Source: DAOSEK01 sp035363095 (GTDB taxonomy: Archaea > Nanobdellota > Nanobdellia > Woesearchaeales > UBA119). Taken from it: DNA of 24,890 nucleotides. The stretch lies in assembly GCA_035363095.1 (NCBI GenBank), contig DAOSEK010000014.1, positions 1-24,890 on the forward strand, written 5' to 3'. The position numbers and the translations under genes are program-made. This document shows, piece after piece, positions 1-8,675 of this stretch; position 1 is the stretch's first letter; each line of letters starts with the position of its first letter. The notes beneath the pieces are model-generated. The model had not been told where the DNA came from. It ran no database searches and saw only the letters and a list, made by a program, of their open reading frames with translations.

Positions 1-33
1 TGTGCTTTTTTTCGAGTACTTGGGAGGAGTCAT
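1..33 (-). CDS. Possible 5' end of a leftward gene (partial)
   Basis: On the minus strand an ATG at position 33 opens a frame that stays open to the window edge (MTPPKYSKKST, 11 codons). A good archaeal TATA-like element (TTTATAAA on the minus strand, about 58-66) is centred about 28 bases before that ATG, the spacing expected for a leaderless transcript. Base composition rises locally in G+C compared with the spacer beyond it. Eleven codons are too few to identify a product, so this is an inference from promoter spacing and frame only. Confidence 0.3.
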   Translation of the reverse strand, partial: MTPPKYSKKST

Positions 34-182
34 TTTTCTATCGGAGATACTGAAAACTTTATAAAAATCTATCAAACATCACAATAAATAAAAAAACTAT
101 AATTCATTTAACAAATTCATTTAACATGATAATAAAATATAAATGAAGAATTCTCATCATAGGATAATTAAAACCTAAAAAA

Positions 183-2963
183 CTAGGTGTTAAGTATCAG
201 TGGATTTTTTCTTAGATTTTCACAAATAGTTTGATGGTCATAAAAACATCTATCACAATATCCTTCGCTTTCAGATTGCAAATAATAATCTAGCAAACTC
301 TCATTTGGATTTTTTCTAACTGACATCAAAGCGCTTACACTTTCATCTAAAATATCCTTAAAAAGTTCGATAAAAGGGTCATATTTTGAAAACTTTACAA
401 TCGGTGAAAAAACCTGAGGTCTATACCTTATAGTCCCTGAAGTATTTGATTTTTGCATATTCATATGAAAAGCATTCTTATTTAAAACGACATAAATGTT
501 CTCAACACAATCTCTTCTTGTGCTCTCCTCAATCATTTTTTTAATAAAACTTCCATATGAGAGAGTTTGAAGAAGATATTTATGCTCAAAATAAGGAAGA
601 AAACTATTTGTTTTAGTATCTATTACAACTATATCATAATGTCTTTTTTCCTTTCCAAGAAATCTATTTGAATTCTCACTTTCAAAATCATATCCCAATA
701 AAAAATACGCATCAGGATGAAAACCAATAATCACCTTTTCTTTATTAGCTCCATATTCATGATTAGCTCTAAAAGGAGTTTCACAATATGCTTTAGGACT
801 TTGTGAACTGATACCCAATAGTTCAAGGGTTTTATAATGTGTTAATTCATTTCTAGTATTACTTTCACTATCATCAACAAAAAACTCCATTGAAGATATC
901 AAATGAATCAGATTTCCCTTTCTGGCCATATTACTATCAGAAAATCCTGGAAGCAGGATTGATTTCTTCTCGTTACTTAAACTAGTAATCAGTTTATCAA
1001 TTGGACAACCACTTAACACCCTGTTATCATTAAAAATTCTTTTATCAAGCTTTGGATTAGTAGGTAAAGAAAACATCGAAAGCCTAAAATCTGGAAGAGA
1101 CAATGGCCTACCTCTATTACATTCTTTTTCATCAACAATAAAACCTTCAAAATCAAACTCTTTTAGCGGATATAACAGCGATTTTCCACTTATCTCCTCT
1201 AACCACCTTCCAACTCGCTTCTCGGGACTAAAAAGACCAATTTGTACAAAGGTATCATTTGTAAACAATTCCACTATTCTTGGTTCGATTCTTGACCAGC
1301 CCGTCCAATTTTGTTTAGAATAACTATCTAACAATCTTAAATCATTTTTACTTATCTCATTGTTTTTAATAAGAAAATCTATCAAATCTGATATGTTCGG
1401 ATGCATATCTACTAAATTCGATTCCAACAAAAAATAAGGGTATTGAGCTAACGACTCATATTCTATCTTTGGGAAGTTAGTTCTATTAAAACGGTTAAAA
1501 TTAAATCCTTTAATATCATTTAGACCATTATAAAAGATATCGGCCTTTTCTATTATAAACCCACAAAGCTTTTTTATTGCACTAGAATCACTAATCCCTA
1601 GAGATTTATCCTTTGCAAATTCTAATGGTCCATGTTTTCCTCCAATATATTCAAATCCATTTAATTTTTTAGCATTTCCATTTCGATTTTTCCCTTTAAC
1701 TGAATTATATGGAGTTTTATCATTTTTCTCATCATTAATCCCATTATATGTCTCATTTATAAAAGAGGAATATTTTTCAATTAATCTAACAATCTCTTGT
1801 TCATACGAGGTTTTCTCTATAAAAATAGGTAACCCTTGAGTTTGATAAGTCCTGATAAAATCACTAATCTCGGGTTTGTGCAAATCTATAAAATAAGCGA
1901 TCTTAAAAGCCATAATCCGTTTAGCAAGACTTGTTTGTGCTTTTCTAAAAGACAAATACTTGTCAATATTAAGCTGATATAAATAAGCCTGATTTATTTT
2001 AAATGGATTTAAATTAGGATCATCTTTAACTTTTTTCAATTCCAGACTATTTTTACTTAATTCGTTAATTCTTTCAATTAATGAATGAATTACTCTTTCA
2101 TAAGACCTAACGTTTTTATCAACAGAACTTTTTATACTTAAAAAATCAAAGATCTCTAAAGAAAAATCAGAATAAGTCCTATCCCCTTCTTTTCTTTCAT
2201 TATCCTCAATCTCACTAAATAACTCATCAGAGTTATCAAAATTGATTTCAAGACTTTGAAAAAGATTCTTGACAAAATTTTCTTTAATTTCATCTGACAG
2301 ATTATCATTTTTAGATGCATATTCATTAATTTGTTTTTGGCTCAATTTCTTTAAATGTAGCGGGGTTCCATTAGTCAAACTAAGATAATCAACAAGCGTA
2401 GGGATTTCATTATAAAATCTAACCATCTGTATATAACTAACAGGCTGGAGGTATATGAAAAAAATTCTCTCCAAAAAATCTTTATAATCCTTATTTTCTA
2501 GATAAAGTCCATATATTGCCTCAAGCACATTATTACTAAGCTTATGGCTTTTTGAATAAGGTTCAATCCCGCTTTTCACAAACGAGTTTTCATTTGAAAC
2601 TGACCTGCCGGATATAATGATTGGAAACCCGCCTTTAAATGGATTTAAATTCCCCTCATTTAGAACCTCAATTAATAATTTCTCTCTTAAATAATACTTA
2701 TTAAATCTCCACTTTTGCATTGGAAACTCTTGTCTATTTAAGATATCTTCAATACAAACCTCTAAAACCTTCTCTTCATCCTCATTATTAATTCCAACAC
2801 AAGATTCTATATTCCTTTTTATCCTTTGAAAAAAATGTTCTCTTATCTTTAAATCATTAGGTTTTTTATTCCAAAATTCCTCAAGTTCAATCCCTAGATA
2901 AGGTAACATCAACTCAATAAATCCGGTGAAATTAATCTTTTGTCCACTATCAATCTCTGGCAT
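183..2963 (-). CDS. Large RecB/AddB/Cas4-type PD-(D/E)XK nuclease with predicted Fe-S cluster
   Basis: Predicted DNA exonuclease or endonuclease. The frame opens with TTG at 3005, but the first ATG is at 2963 and has a TATA-like element (2982-2992) about 24 bases upstream, so I start there (926 aa); residue numbers below count from the TTG. The last 280 residues hold every RecB-family nuclease motif in order: GNLIH (H701), FHPD (D765), IDTK (D796, K798) and QTLSY (Q813, Y817). Cysteines C667 and C917-x2-C920-x7-C928 bracket the core, as in AddB, Dna2 and Cas4, where four cysteines hold a 4Fe-4S cluster. The first 640 residues are acidic and helical with no Walker motif, and I do not recognise them. 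AddB likewise has a large N-terminal part without helicase activity, but I see no sequence link. The gene diverges from the inactivated polymerase gene across about 120 bases, which suggests they work together. Nuclease call firm; pathway unknown. Confidence 0.8.
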   Translation of the reverse strand: MPEIDSGQKINFTGFIELMLPYLGIELEEFWNKKPNDLKIREHFFQRIKRNIESCVGINNEDEEKVLEVCIEDILNRQEFPMQKWRFNKYYLREKLLIEVLNEGNLNPFKGGFPIIISGRSVSNENSFVKSGIEPYSKSHKLSNNVLEAIYGLYLENKDYKDFLERIFFIYLQPVSYIQMVRFYNEIPTLVDYLSLTNGTPLHLKKLSQKQINEYASKNDNLSDEIKENFVKNLFQSLEINFDNSDELFSEIEDNERKEGDRTYSDFSLEIFDFLSIKSSVDKNVRSYERVIHSLIERINELSKNSLELKKVKDDPNLNPFKINQAYLYQLNIDKYLSFRKAQTSLAKRIMAFKIAYFIDLHKPEISDFIRTYQTQGLPIFIEKTSYEQEIVRLIEKYSSFINETYNGINDEKNDKTPYNSVKGKNRNGNAKKLNGFEYIGGKHGPLEFAKDKSLGISDSSAIKKLCGFIIEKADIFYNGLNDIKGFNFNRFNRTNFPKIEYESLAQYPYFLLESNLVDMHPNISDLIDFLIKNNEISKNDLRLLDSYSKQNWTGWSRIEPRIVELFTNDTFVQIGLFSPEKRVGRWLEEISGKSLLYPLKEFDFEGFIVDEKECNRGRPLSLPDFRLSMFSLPTNPKLDKRIFNDNRVLSGCPIDKLITSLSNEKKSILLPGFSDSNMARKGNLIHLISSMEFFVDDSESNTRNELTHYKTLELLGISSQSPKAYCETPFRANHEYGANKEKVIIGFHPDAYFLLGYDFESENSNRFLGKEKRHYDIVVIDTKTNSFLPYFEHKYLLQTLSYGSFIKKMIEESTRRDCVENIYVVLNKNAFHMNMQKSNTSGTIRYRPQVFSPIVKFSKYDPFIELFKDILDESVSALMSVRKNPNESLLDYYLQSESEGYCDRCFYDHQTICENLRKNPLILNT

Positions 2964-2981
2964 AATTATGATAAAATACTG

Positions 2982-3064
2982 CTTTTTATAAGTCTTTTTA
3001 AACAACTGTTACTATTTAGAAGTATATTTAAGTAATCACTAGATAATAATAATAAATTTAAACC
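2982..3064. promoter_or_regulatory. Divergent promoter region of the nuclease and polymerase-like genes
   Basis: Two TATA-like elements face outward. On the minus strand CTTATAAAAAG (2982-2992) lies about 24 bases before the nuclease ATG at 2963. On the plus strand AATAAATTTAAACC (3051-3064) is centred 27 bases before the polymerase-like ATG at 3085. Neither start has a Shine-Dalgarno, so both transcripts are probably leaderless. A second minus-strand candidate, CTTAAATATACTT (3021-3033), would fit the alternative TTG start at 3005. Confidence 0.5.
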
Positions 3065-3084
3065 CTGACTTTTTAGCCTAACTA

Positions 3085-6000
3085 ATGAATGAAGCAATTA
3101 TTACATATGTAGCTCCACTAAAGTCTTTAGAAGATAGAATCCTAGGACATACAGAGATCTGCTTTTGGCAAATTAGCCAAGAACAGAAATTTGCTCCTAA
3201 TTCTACAATTGTTTCATTAGAACACAAAATCCCTTCAAAAGCCATATCAATTAATAATTTCTCGCTTCAAAAAGCAATTGAAGAGGATTTTTCTATGTTA
3301 TATGATTATTTGGAAAACAAATATAAAAACATAAAAGATTCTCTAATTTCAGAATTATCAAATACTAAAAATCCAGAATCCAAGACCTATAAAAAGAAAG
3401 AAAAGGTTATTCAAGCAATTAATCTCTTTTTAAAAACACAAAATAACAGGGTTTATTTAGAAAAAACTATTATAGATACAAATATAATTTATACTCTTCA
3501 TATCCCATTTCTAAATTCAAGCGACTTCCCAATAGGTTTCTCTCATTATTTCCAAAATCTGGCAGTTCACAAAAAATACAACTCCTTTTCATCTAGTGTA
3601 AAAAAACAATTAGGATTTCCTTTCTCAAAAATAGACCTTGAAACAATCAGTAATAGTACTATTAATCCAATAAGAAGACCTGATAATTTGACAATGGAAA
3701 ATAAAGATATTGCTTTGATATTTAATAGTTTTAATACAAATCCGATAAATCAGAAAAATTCTTTAAAACAAATCGCAAAAAACCCTACTCTTAAAGATAT
3801 TAATTTTATCTTATCTCAAAAAGCATTAGCATTAGATATAGAAACCACTAATTACATCCCTCTTTTACCTACAAATGATATTCTTACACTCTCAGAAAAA
3901 GAACTAAGAGAAATCCTAGAAAATAATAATGTCTTATCAAAAAAAGAGATTGAACTAAAAGATAAAAGTGCACTAATAAGGCTTGCAACTGCGTTTTTGG
4001 ATCAAAAAAGAGATGAAAGAATAACAACAATTTCACTAGCGAGTATGAAAAGTAACCAAAATTACTTGCTTACTACATTAGAATCAAACATAAAAATAAT
4101 ATCAGTAGATTCTCCAATAGACGCGTCAAAAATTGACTTTGAAATTATAAAATATTCCTCACAACAAGAATTAATAGATGGTCTTTTAACAAAAATCCAA
4201 GAAATAAACCCTGTTTTTGTATATGGTCATAATCAACTCAAATTTGACTACCAAAAAATATCTGATTTTTCAAAGAATGGATTTAATGGAGGAATAAATA
4301 ACAAACCACTAAAACATATGCATTCTATTCTAGGCCAATACATTGTACAAAGAATACTTCCAGGAAGAATAGATTTAGACCCCGCATTATATTCACAGTT
4401 TTACATGTCTAACAAAAATAATAAACTAGATCAAGTCTTTGAAACACTTACAGGAGTATTTAGCAAAAAAACATTATCTCACAAAGAACTTGAAGAATAC
4501 ACAAAGTTAGCTGAACAGGGTTCAACAAAGAAAGCAAAAGAAATACTTTATTATGCAGCCCAAGACGTTTTAAAATCTTATATCATTGGAGAACTTCTAA
4601 AAAAAGAACATATCCTATTATCAAGACTATATTCAAGTCTCCCTTCGAGAATAGATACAACTTCACCCAAGACCCTAACTGAACAATATTGGACTAATAG
4701 ACATCTTGAAAAATTTAAGAATTATCCTAACCAAGATATTGCTCTTGAAACAATTATACTGTCTAAAAAGAACAAAAAAGAAAATAAATCCAAAGGATTA
4801 AAAGGCCAAAATCTTGGAAGCGTAAAATTTCATGATTTTAACTCATTAGAATTCTATTTAAATGAATTATCATCAAAAACCAAAAAAATTCAAACAAAAA
4901 CAGGACTTAATAAAGCATATCTCATCTATATAAATCCTGTTTTAAATTCCTTCATACATATTTTAAGAAAAGATGAAAATGTTTTAGCAATCTGCGATGA
5001 GCTTAATAATTCAGACTCTCAAAAAAAGCTTAGATTATCAAGGTCTCTTAATTATTTATCAGAATACCTATATTTTAAATATACACAATCTCAAACCCAA
5101 TTTCTAAAAGAATTTGGATTAATCGAGTCAGATCTAGATTATAAAACAATCTCAATAAAGCTTTCTGGTGGATTTCAAATACTAAATAAAATATTTTCAT
5201 CAAATGATTTTCTAAACATAAAAGATGACCTCATATTACTAAAAAGAACTCCATCTTCAACATCCATCTTAAACGAAATAGAATCCTCAAAAATAGGGTT
5301 CTCATTAGGAGAATACAATTCTCTTTGCGGACCTAAAGGAACAATGATTGGTTCAAATTCCAATTGGTCTTTTATGCTTGGAATATCCGAAGCTGATTCC
5401 AAAAGAGGTGAAAAAACTCCCTTAGAAGCCCAATACGAAAAAGAATTATTTGAGGTACTAATTAATCAAAATGACAAACTAAAAGCTGTATTATTATTTG
5501 CCTTATATGCAAATAAAATAAAAAAAGATTTAGACAATTACAACCTTGATGACCTAGTATTAGAAAAATCATACCAAGTAGAAAAAACCTTAAGAAGAGA
5601 TGCTTGCCATTTTTCCTCACATTCAATGTCTAATTATAAAAAAACAGCAATAAAAAACCATTCTAAACTAGGGGACACGATCATTTTAACAAAAACAAAA
5701 AGAGAATTATATCTAAGATTCTTCAATTTTCTACCAATCACATTTCCAATCAATCATATCCCACAAAATTTAATTGAAAAATCCAAAATTTATAATCAAA
5801 CCCCTGATTTAACAGAAAAGATAAAACAAGATTATATAGATACTAAAAACTATATCCAAGATAAAAATCCTATGAAACAAACATACAAAAATAAGCCAAA
5901 AAAGTCTGCTTCCAATAAAATAAATCCTAACCAAATTCCATTTAATTTCATGGAACCTAGCTTATTTGAAGACTTATCAAAATATTCCAAGACAAATCAA

Positions 6001-6255
6001 TCAACTAACGACACTGATCTTATAGACCAAATAGTGCTTGAAGAAGCAAAAATAGATTATAACCCTAACCAAGGAAAACTTACCCGTATACTATCTTGGG
6101 CTTTTGGAATCTCTCATTCAAACCTAAAAAAAAGAGCATTTTATAAAATAATCAATAACGACTACCTTGATGACTACCAATCAAAAAATCCTGACAAAAT
6201 ATTGAATTCAAATGAAAATTTACTGACCCTAGCAAAGTTAATTATCTCTGAATAA
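3085..6255 (+). CDS. B-family DNA polymerase homologue with intact exonuclease and inactivated polymerase site
   Basis: A 1056-residue protein with family-B polymerase order. All three proofreading exonuclease motifs are present: Exo I DIET (D251, E253), Exo II HNQLKFD (N383, D388) and Exo III YAAQD (Y490, D494), a complete DEDDy site. The palm motifs are destroyed: where motif A (DxxSLYPS) is expected I read YLIYINPVLNS (612-622), and where motif C (DTDS) is expected I read LLKRTPSS (718-725), so both metal-binding aspartates are missing. Thumb similarity returns in DSKRGEKTP, NLDDLVLEKSYQVEKTL and GDTIILTK. A basic linker and a helical C-terminal domain of about 70 residues follow. It should not polymerise; a 3'-5' exonuclease or DNA-binding scaffold is more likely. 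Catalytically disrupted PolB proteins are known in archaea, and Pol epsilon carries an inactive polymerase module. The ATG at 3085 has a TATA-like element 27 bases upstream. The exonuclease assignment is strong; the palm alignment was made by eye. Confidence 0.8.
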   Translation: MNEAIITYVAPLKSLEDRILGHTEICFWQISQEQKFAPNSTIVSLEHKIPSKAISINNFSLQKAIEEDFSMLYDYLENKYKNIKDSLISELSNTKNPESKTYKKKEKVIQAINLFLKTQNNRVYLEKTIIDTNIIYTLHIPFLNSSDFPIGFSHYFQNLAVHKKYNSFSSSVKKQLGFPFSKIDLETISNSTINPIRRPDNLTMENKDIALIFNSFNTNPINQKNSLKQIAKNPTLKDINFILSQKALALDIETTNYIPLLPTNDILTLSEKELREILENNNVLSKKEIELKDKSALIRLATAFLDQKRDERITTISLASMKSNQNYLLTTLESNIKIISVDSPIDASKIDFEIIKYSSQQELIDGLLTKIQEINPVFVYGHNQLKFDYQKISDFSKNGFNGGINNKPLKHMHSILGQYIVQRILPGRIDLDPALYSQFYMSNKNNKLDQVFETLTGVFSKKTLSHKELEEYTKLAEQGSTKKAKEILYYAAQDVLKSYIIGELLKKEHILLSRLYSSLPSRIDTTSPKTLTEQYWTNRHLEKFKNYPNQDIALETIILSKKNKKENKSKGLKGQNLGSVKFHDFNSLEFYLNELSSKTKKIQTKTGLNKAYLIYINPVLNSFIHILRKDENVLAICDELNNSDSQKKLRLSRSLNYLSEYLYFKYTQSQTQFLKEFGLIESDLDYKTISIKLSGGFQILNKIFSSNDFLNIKDDLILLKRTPSSTSILNEIESSKIGFSLGEYNSLCGPKGTMIGSNSNWSFMLGISEADSKRGEKTPLEAQYEKELFEVLINQNDKLKAVLLFALYANKIKKDLDNYNLDDLVLEKSYQVEKTLRRDACHFSSHSMSNYKKTAIKNHSKLGDTIILTKTKRELYLRFFNFLPITFPINHIPQNLIEKSKIYNQTPDLTEKIKQDYIDTKNYIQDKNPMKQTYKNKPKKSASNKINPNQIPFNFMEPSLFEDLSKYSKTNQSTNDTDLIDQIVLEEAKIDYNPNQGKLTRILSWAFGISHSNLKKRAFYKIINNDYLDDYQSKNPDKILNSNENLLTLAKLIISE

Positions 6256-6387
6256 CACATTGTATCACGAAAGTACAAATACTAATTTGAATCACTAGCA
6301 AAATAAATTATCTCTGAATAACACATTGTATCACGAAAGTACAAATACTAATTTGAATCACTAGCAAAATTGGTTGTTTCGGAATAA
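6229..6387 (+). repeat. 66-bp tandem repeat spanning the polymerase-like stop codon
   Basis: The unit starting CTAGCAAA begins at 6229, recurs at 6295 and begins a third, decayed copy at 6361, a period of 66. The first copy contains the last codons and stop of the polymerase-like gene; the second repeats them almost exactly but puts a TAA where the gene has TTA. The third copy loses similarity after GGAATAA near 6387. It looks like a recent tandem duplication of the gene's 3' end. Confidence 0.9.
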
Positions 6388-6388
6388 T

Positions 6389-6410
6389 CTTTTTACCAAT
6401 CCTTTTTATT
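6389..6410 (+). terminator. Possible T-run terminator of the polymerase-like gene
   Basis: Two T5 tracts separated by ACCAATCC lie on the plus strand about 135 bases after the polymerase-like stop codon. Archaeal termination often relies on such oligo-T runs without a hairpin. Support is composition and position only. Confidence 0.3.
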
Positions 6411-6427
6411 AAACACTCTTTATTAAG

Positions 6428-6649
6428 AAAACTCTCTCAAAAACTCTCTCAAAAACTCTCTCAAAAACTCTCTCAAAAACTCTCTCAAAAACTCNNNNNN
6501 NNNNNNNNNNNNNNNNNNNNNNNNNNNNNNNNNNNNNNNNNNNNNNNNNNNNNNNNNNNNNNNNNNNNNNNNNNNNNNNNNNNNNNNNNNNNNNTCTCAA
6601 AAACTCTCTCAAAAACTCTCTCAAAAACTCTCTCAAAAACTCTCTCAAA
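6428..6649. repeat. 12-bp minisatellite (AAAAACTCTCTC)n interrupted by an assembly gap
   Basis: About 5.6 units are visible left of the gap (6428-6494) and 4.3 units right of it (6595-6649), all essentially identical. Read on the minus strand it gives a REFL-like four-residue repeat, but there is no plausible gene around it, so I treat it as non-coding. The array follows the polymerase-like gene and the 66-bp repeat. Confidence 0.9.
6495..6594. other. Assembly gap of exactly 100 N
   Basis: The run of N is exactly 100 long, the usual placeholder. The unit phase confirms this: the left flank ends 8 bases into the 12-base unit and the right flank begins with its last 4, so a pure array would need a multiple of 12, and 100 is not one. 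The true array length is unknown. Confidence 0.95.
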
Positions 6650-6660
6650 CTAAATAGTTT

Positions 6661-6732
6661 AGTGAATCCATCTATTCAAACTTTAGACTTCATGACAAAA
6701 ATATGCTAATACCCTGGATTTCATGAAATCAA
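6661..6732 (+). repeat. Degenerate remnant of the internal repeat cassette
   Basis: The segment keeps the order of landmarks of the cassette seen inside the 8676 and 23768 repeats: a GTGAATCCATCTATTC stretch, ACTTTAGACTT, a degraded AAAGTATGC and the terminal palindrome-bearing GGATTTCATGAAATCAA. It sits between the minisatellite and the end of the aIF2-gamma gene, about 30 bases past that gene's stop. Confidence 0.6.
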
Positions 6733-6763
6733 AACAACAAATTTTTTTAAAAATTCATTTTCA

Positions 6764-7993
6764 CTAATTAGAGAGAATTCCATATCCAATAAGTCTCCAT
6801 CGGCTTCCAATTTTTCTTGAAATAGTCACCCTTGAATCAAGCTCAGCACATATTGGTATCTTCAAAACACATTCGACCTTAGATTTAGAAAGATTAGAAA
6901 CAACCCCTACAGTAGTTGCTGAATTAACATTAAGCATCAGAATTTCATTTAATTTGATCTGGTCAACTAAAAGGTCATCTTTTGCTCCTACAACCCTATC
7001 TAATAGCTTAACATCTAGCTTAATTCTCTCCCAAACACTAGGCAATTTTCCCACAAGCCCAACAAGATTTCCGCTTAAATTATCTGATTTAACAAAATAA
7101 GGGTCAAGTTCAGTCTCAATCGCAACAGAACCACCAGGTGTTGCTTTATTGATTGCAAGTTCTCCTGTTTTTATACTAACAATCTTAGTCTTAACAGGGT
7201 TCCAAACATCTTTACCCTTTTTATCCTCTTTAATACCTGGTTTAATCTCAATTTCTTGTCCTACCTTTAGCACTCCTTGTTTTAACGCACCACCTAATAT
7301 CCCACCATGAAGATTAGGAATAGGAGTTCCAGGTCTGTTAATATCAAATGACCTTGCAATATATAACAAAGGTTCTTTTGTATCATCTCTTTTCACACTG
7401 GGGATACACTCTTCAATAGCTTCTAAAAGACAATCAATATTAGTTAATTGTTGTGCAGAAACTGGAACTATTTTTGCATTCTCATACGTTGTACCCTTAA
7501 TAAAATCCTTTATTTCGCCATAATTCTTAATAGCCTGTTCTTTTGAAACAATATCAACCTTATTTTGAACTATTACTATATTTTTAATTCCAATAATCTC
7601 AAGTGCCATTAAATGTTCCCTTGTTTGAGGTTGAGGGCATTTTTCATTTGAAGCAATCAAAAGCAAAGCTCCATCCATAATAGTTGCTCCTGCAAGCATT
7701 GTAGCCATTAATGACTCATGTCCTGGTGCATCCACAAAAGAAACAGTTCTTTTAGCCTTCGCATTACCCTTGCAATAAGGACATTTATCACTAACACACA
7801 GTTTCTTGCACTTAGAACATAAATATATTGTGGCATTCGCATATCCCAGTCTTATAGTAATTCCTCTCTTGATTTCTTCAGAATGAGTATCAGTCCAATG
7901 CCCCGATAACGCCTTTACAAGGGTTGTTTTCCCATGGTCTACATGACCTACAAGCCCGATATTGATCTCTGGAATGTGCTGTTTTGCAGTCAT
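6764..7993 (-). CDS. eif2g: Translation initiation factor aIF2, gamma subunit
   Basis: GTPase core of the heterotrimeric factor that delivers initiator Met-tRNA to the small ribosomal subunit in archaea. The 409 residues show G1 GHVDHGKT (16-23), a zinc ribbon with CxxC pairs at C59/C62 and C71/C74, G3 DAPGH (88-92), G4 NKVD (144-147) and a G5-like SAQ, followed by two beta-barrel domains. Length is normal for the family. The ATG overlaps the stop of the upstream S6e gene (ATGA), so the two are translationally coupled. A pairing with ribosomal genes is common in archaea. Nothing is missing. Confidence 0.97.
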   Translation of the reverse strand: MTAKQHIPEINIGLVGHVDHGKTTLVKALSGHWTDTHSEEIKRGITIRLGYANATIYLCSKCKKLCVSDKCPYCKGNAKAKRTVSFVDAPGHESLMATMLAGATIMDGALLLIASNEKCPQPQTREHLMALEIIGIKNIVIVQNKVDIVSKEQAIKNYGEIKDFIKGTTYENAKIVPVSAQQLTNIDCLLEAIEECIPSVKRDDTKEPLLYIARSFDINRPGTPIPNLHGGILGGALKQGVLKVGQEIEIKPGIKEDKKGKDVWNPVKTKIVSIKTGELAINKATPGGSVAIETELDPYFVKSDNLSGNLVGLVGKLPSVWERIKLDVKLLDRVVGAKDDLLVDQIKLNEILMLNVNSATTVGVVSNLSKSKVECVLKIPICAELDSRVTISRKIGSRWRLIGYGILSN

Positions 7994-8397
7994 TTAGTCT
8001 TCTCCTCGGATTTTTGTTCCTTAGTAGTCTCTAAAGCCACATTTCCTGCTTTTTCCACCTTTACATTTATCTGTGCAGTCTTCTCATGAACATGATTGCC
8101 TGCAACTGTTTTTTTAATCCTAAGCCCTTTTCTCTTAAGTCTTAATCCAATGCTTTTTTTAGATAATATCTTCTTTTTTGGTACACCTTCAATATCCTTT
8201 CTCATTGGAAATCCACTACTATCAGAGCCACCAGTAATCTTAAAAACATAATCTTCAACACCTGATATCCCAGTAATAGCACCTTCAAAAGTTTCTCCGA
8301 TTTTTTTTCCAAAAATAGCCCTTGTGTTCTCTTCAAGGATGACTTTCTGAATACTTTTTCCATCTTTTGTCCCAATTACTAGCTTTATTTCTGCCAT
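7990..8397 (-). CDS. rps6e: Ribosomal protein S6e (eS6)
   Basis: Small-subunit protein found only in archaea and eukaryotes. The 135 residues carry the typical S6e features: GKKIGETFEG, GGSDSSGFPM and the basic RLKRKGLRIKKTV stretch. The C-terminal 30 residues are charged and not conserved. It is the first gene of a pair with aIF2-gamma, overlapping it by four bases. No strong Shine-Dalgarno precedes the ATG (GGGTAATTAAA only). Confidence 0.95.
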   Translation of the reverse strand: MAEIKLVIGTKDGKSIQKVILEENTRAIFGKKIGETFEGAITGISGVEDYVFKITGGSDSSGFPMRKDIEGVPKKKILSKKSIGLRLKRKGLRIKKTVAGNHVHEKTAQINVKVEKAGNVALETTKEQKSEEKTK

Positions 8398-8430
8398 TTT
8401 AATTACCCTTAACTATTATTTCTCCTTCAT

Positions 8431-8472
8431 TTATTATAATGTTTTTATAAATATTTTATAAATATCTTATAA
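8431..8472 (-). promoter_or_regulatory. Candidate promoter of the S6e/aIF2-gamma pair
   Basis: The minus strand has three TATA-like elements in a row (TTATAAGA, TTTATAAAA, TTTATAAAA) 40-75 bases before the S6e ATG, and an ATTATAATA closer in (about 8431-8440). A rRNA-protein gene is expected to be strongly transcribed. Which element is used cannot be told from sequence. The rest of 8473-8675 shows nothing beyond AT-rich spacer. Confidence 0.35.
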
Positions 8473-8675
8473 CTTGATGAATTTTGTGATAGTATTTAAA
8501 CTTTATGCTTGTTTTATAGGGCATAATAGACAATAACAGGGTATACATCTAATAAAGCTATTATATACAATAATATTTTAATATAACTGCCAAAATAACT
8601 ATATCCTTACAATTATATGTCATTCATCTCAGAATTTATATATTCTTTCTTCATACAAACGATCAGATTGTTCAA

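Noticed and set aside
3085..6255. Active replicative DNA polymerase B
   Set aside because: The aspartates of palm motifs A and C are absent, so polymerase activity is not expected.
183..6255. Casposon or self-synthesising transposon (PolB plus nuclease)
   Set aside because: No Cas1-type integrase is present, the PolB is inactive, and I see no terminal inverted repeats or target duplications flanking the pair.
6409..6648. Minus-strand ORF of four-residue REFL/VFER repeats across the gap
   Set aside because: It is only the translation of the 12-bp minisatellite plus N; no promoter, no non-repeat sequence and no family.
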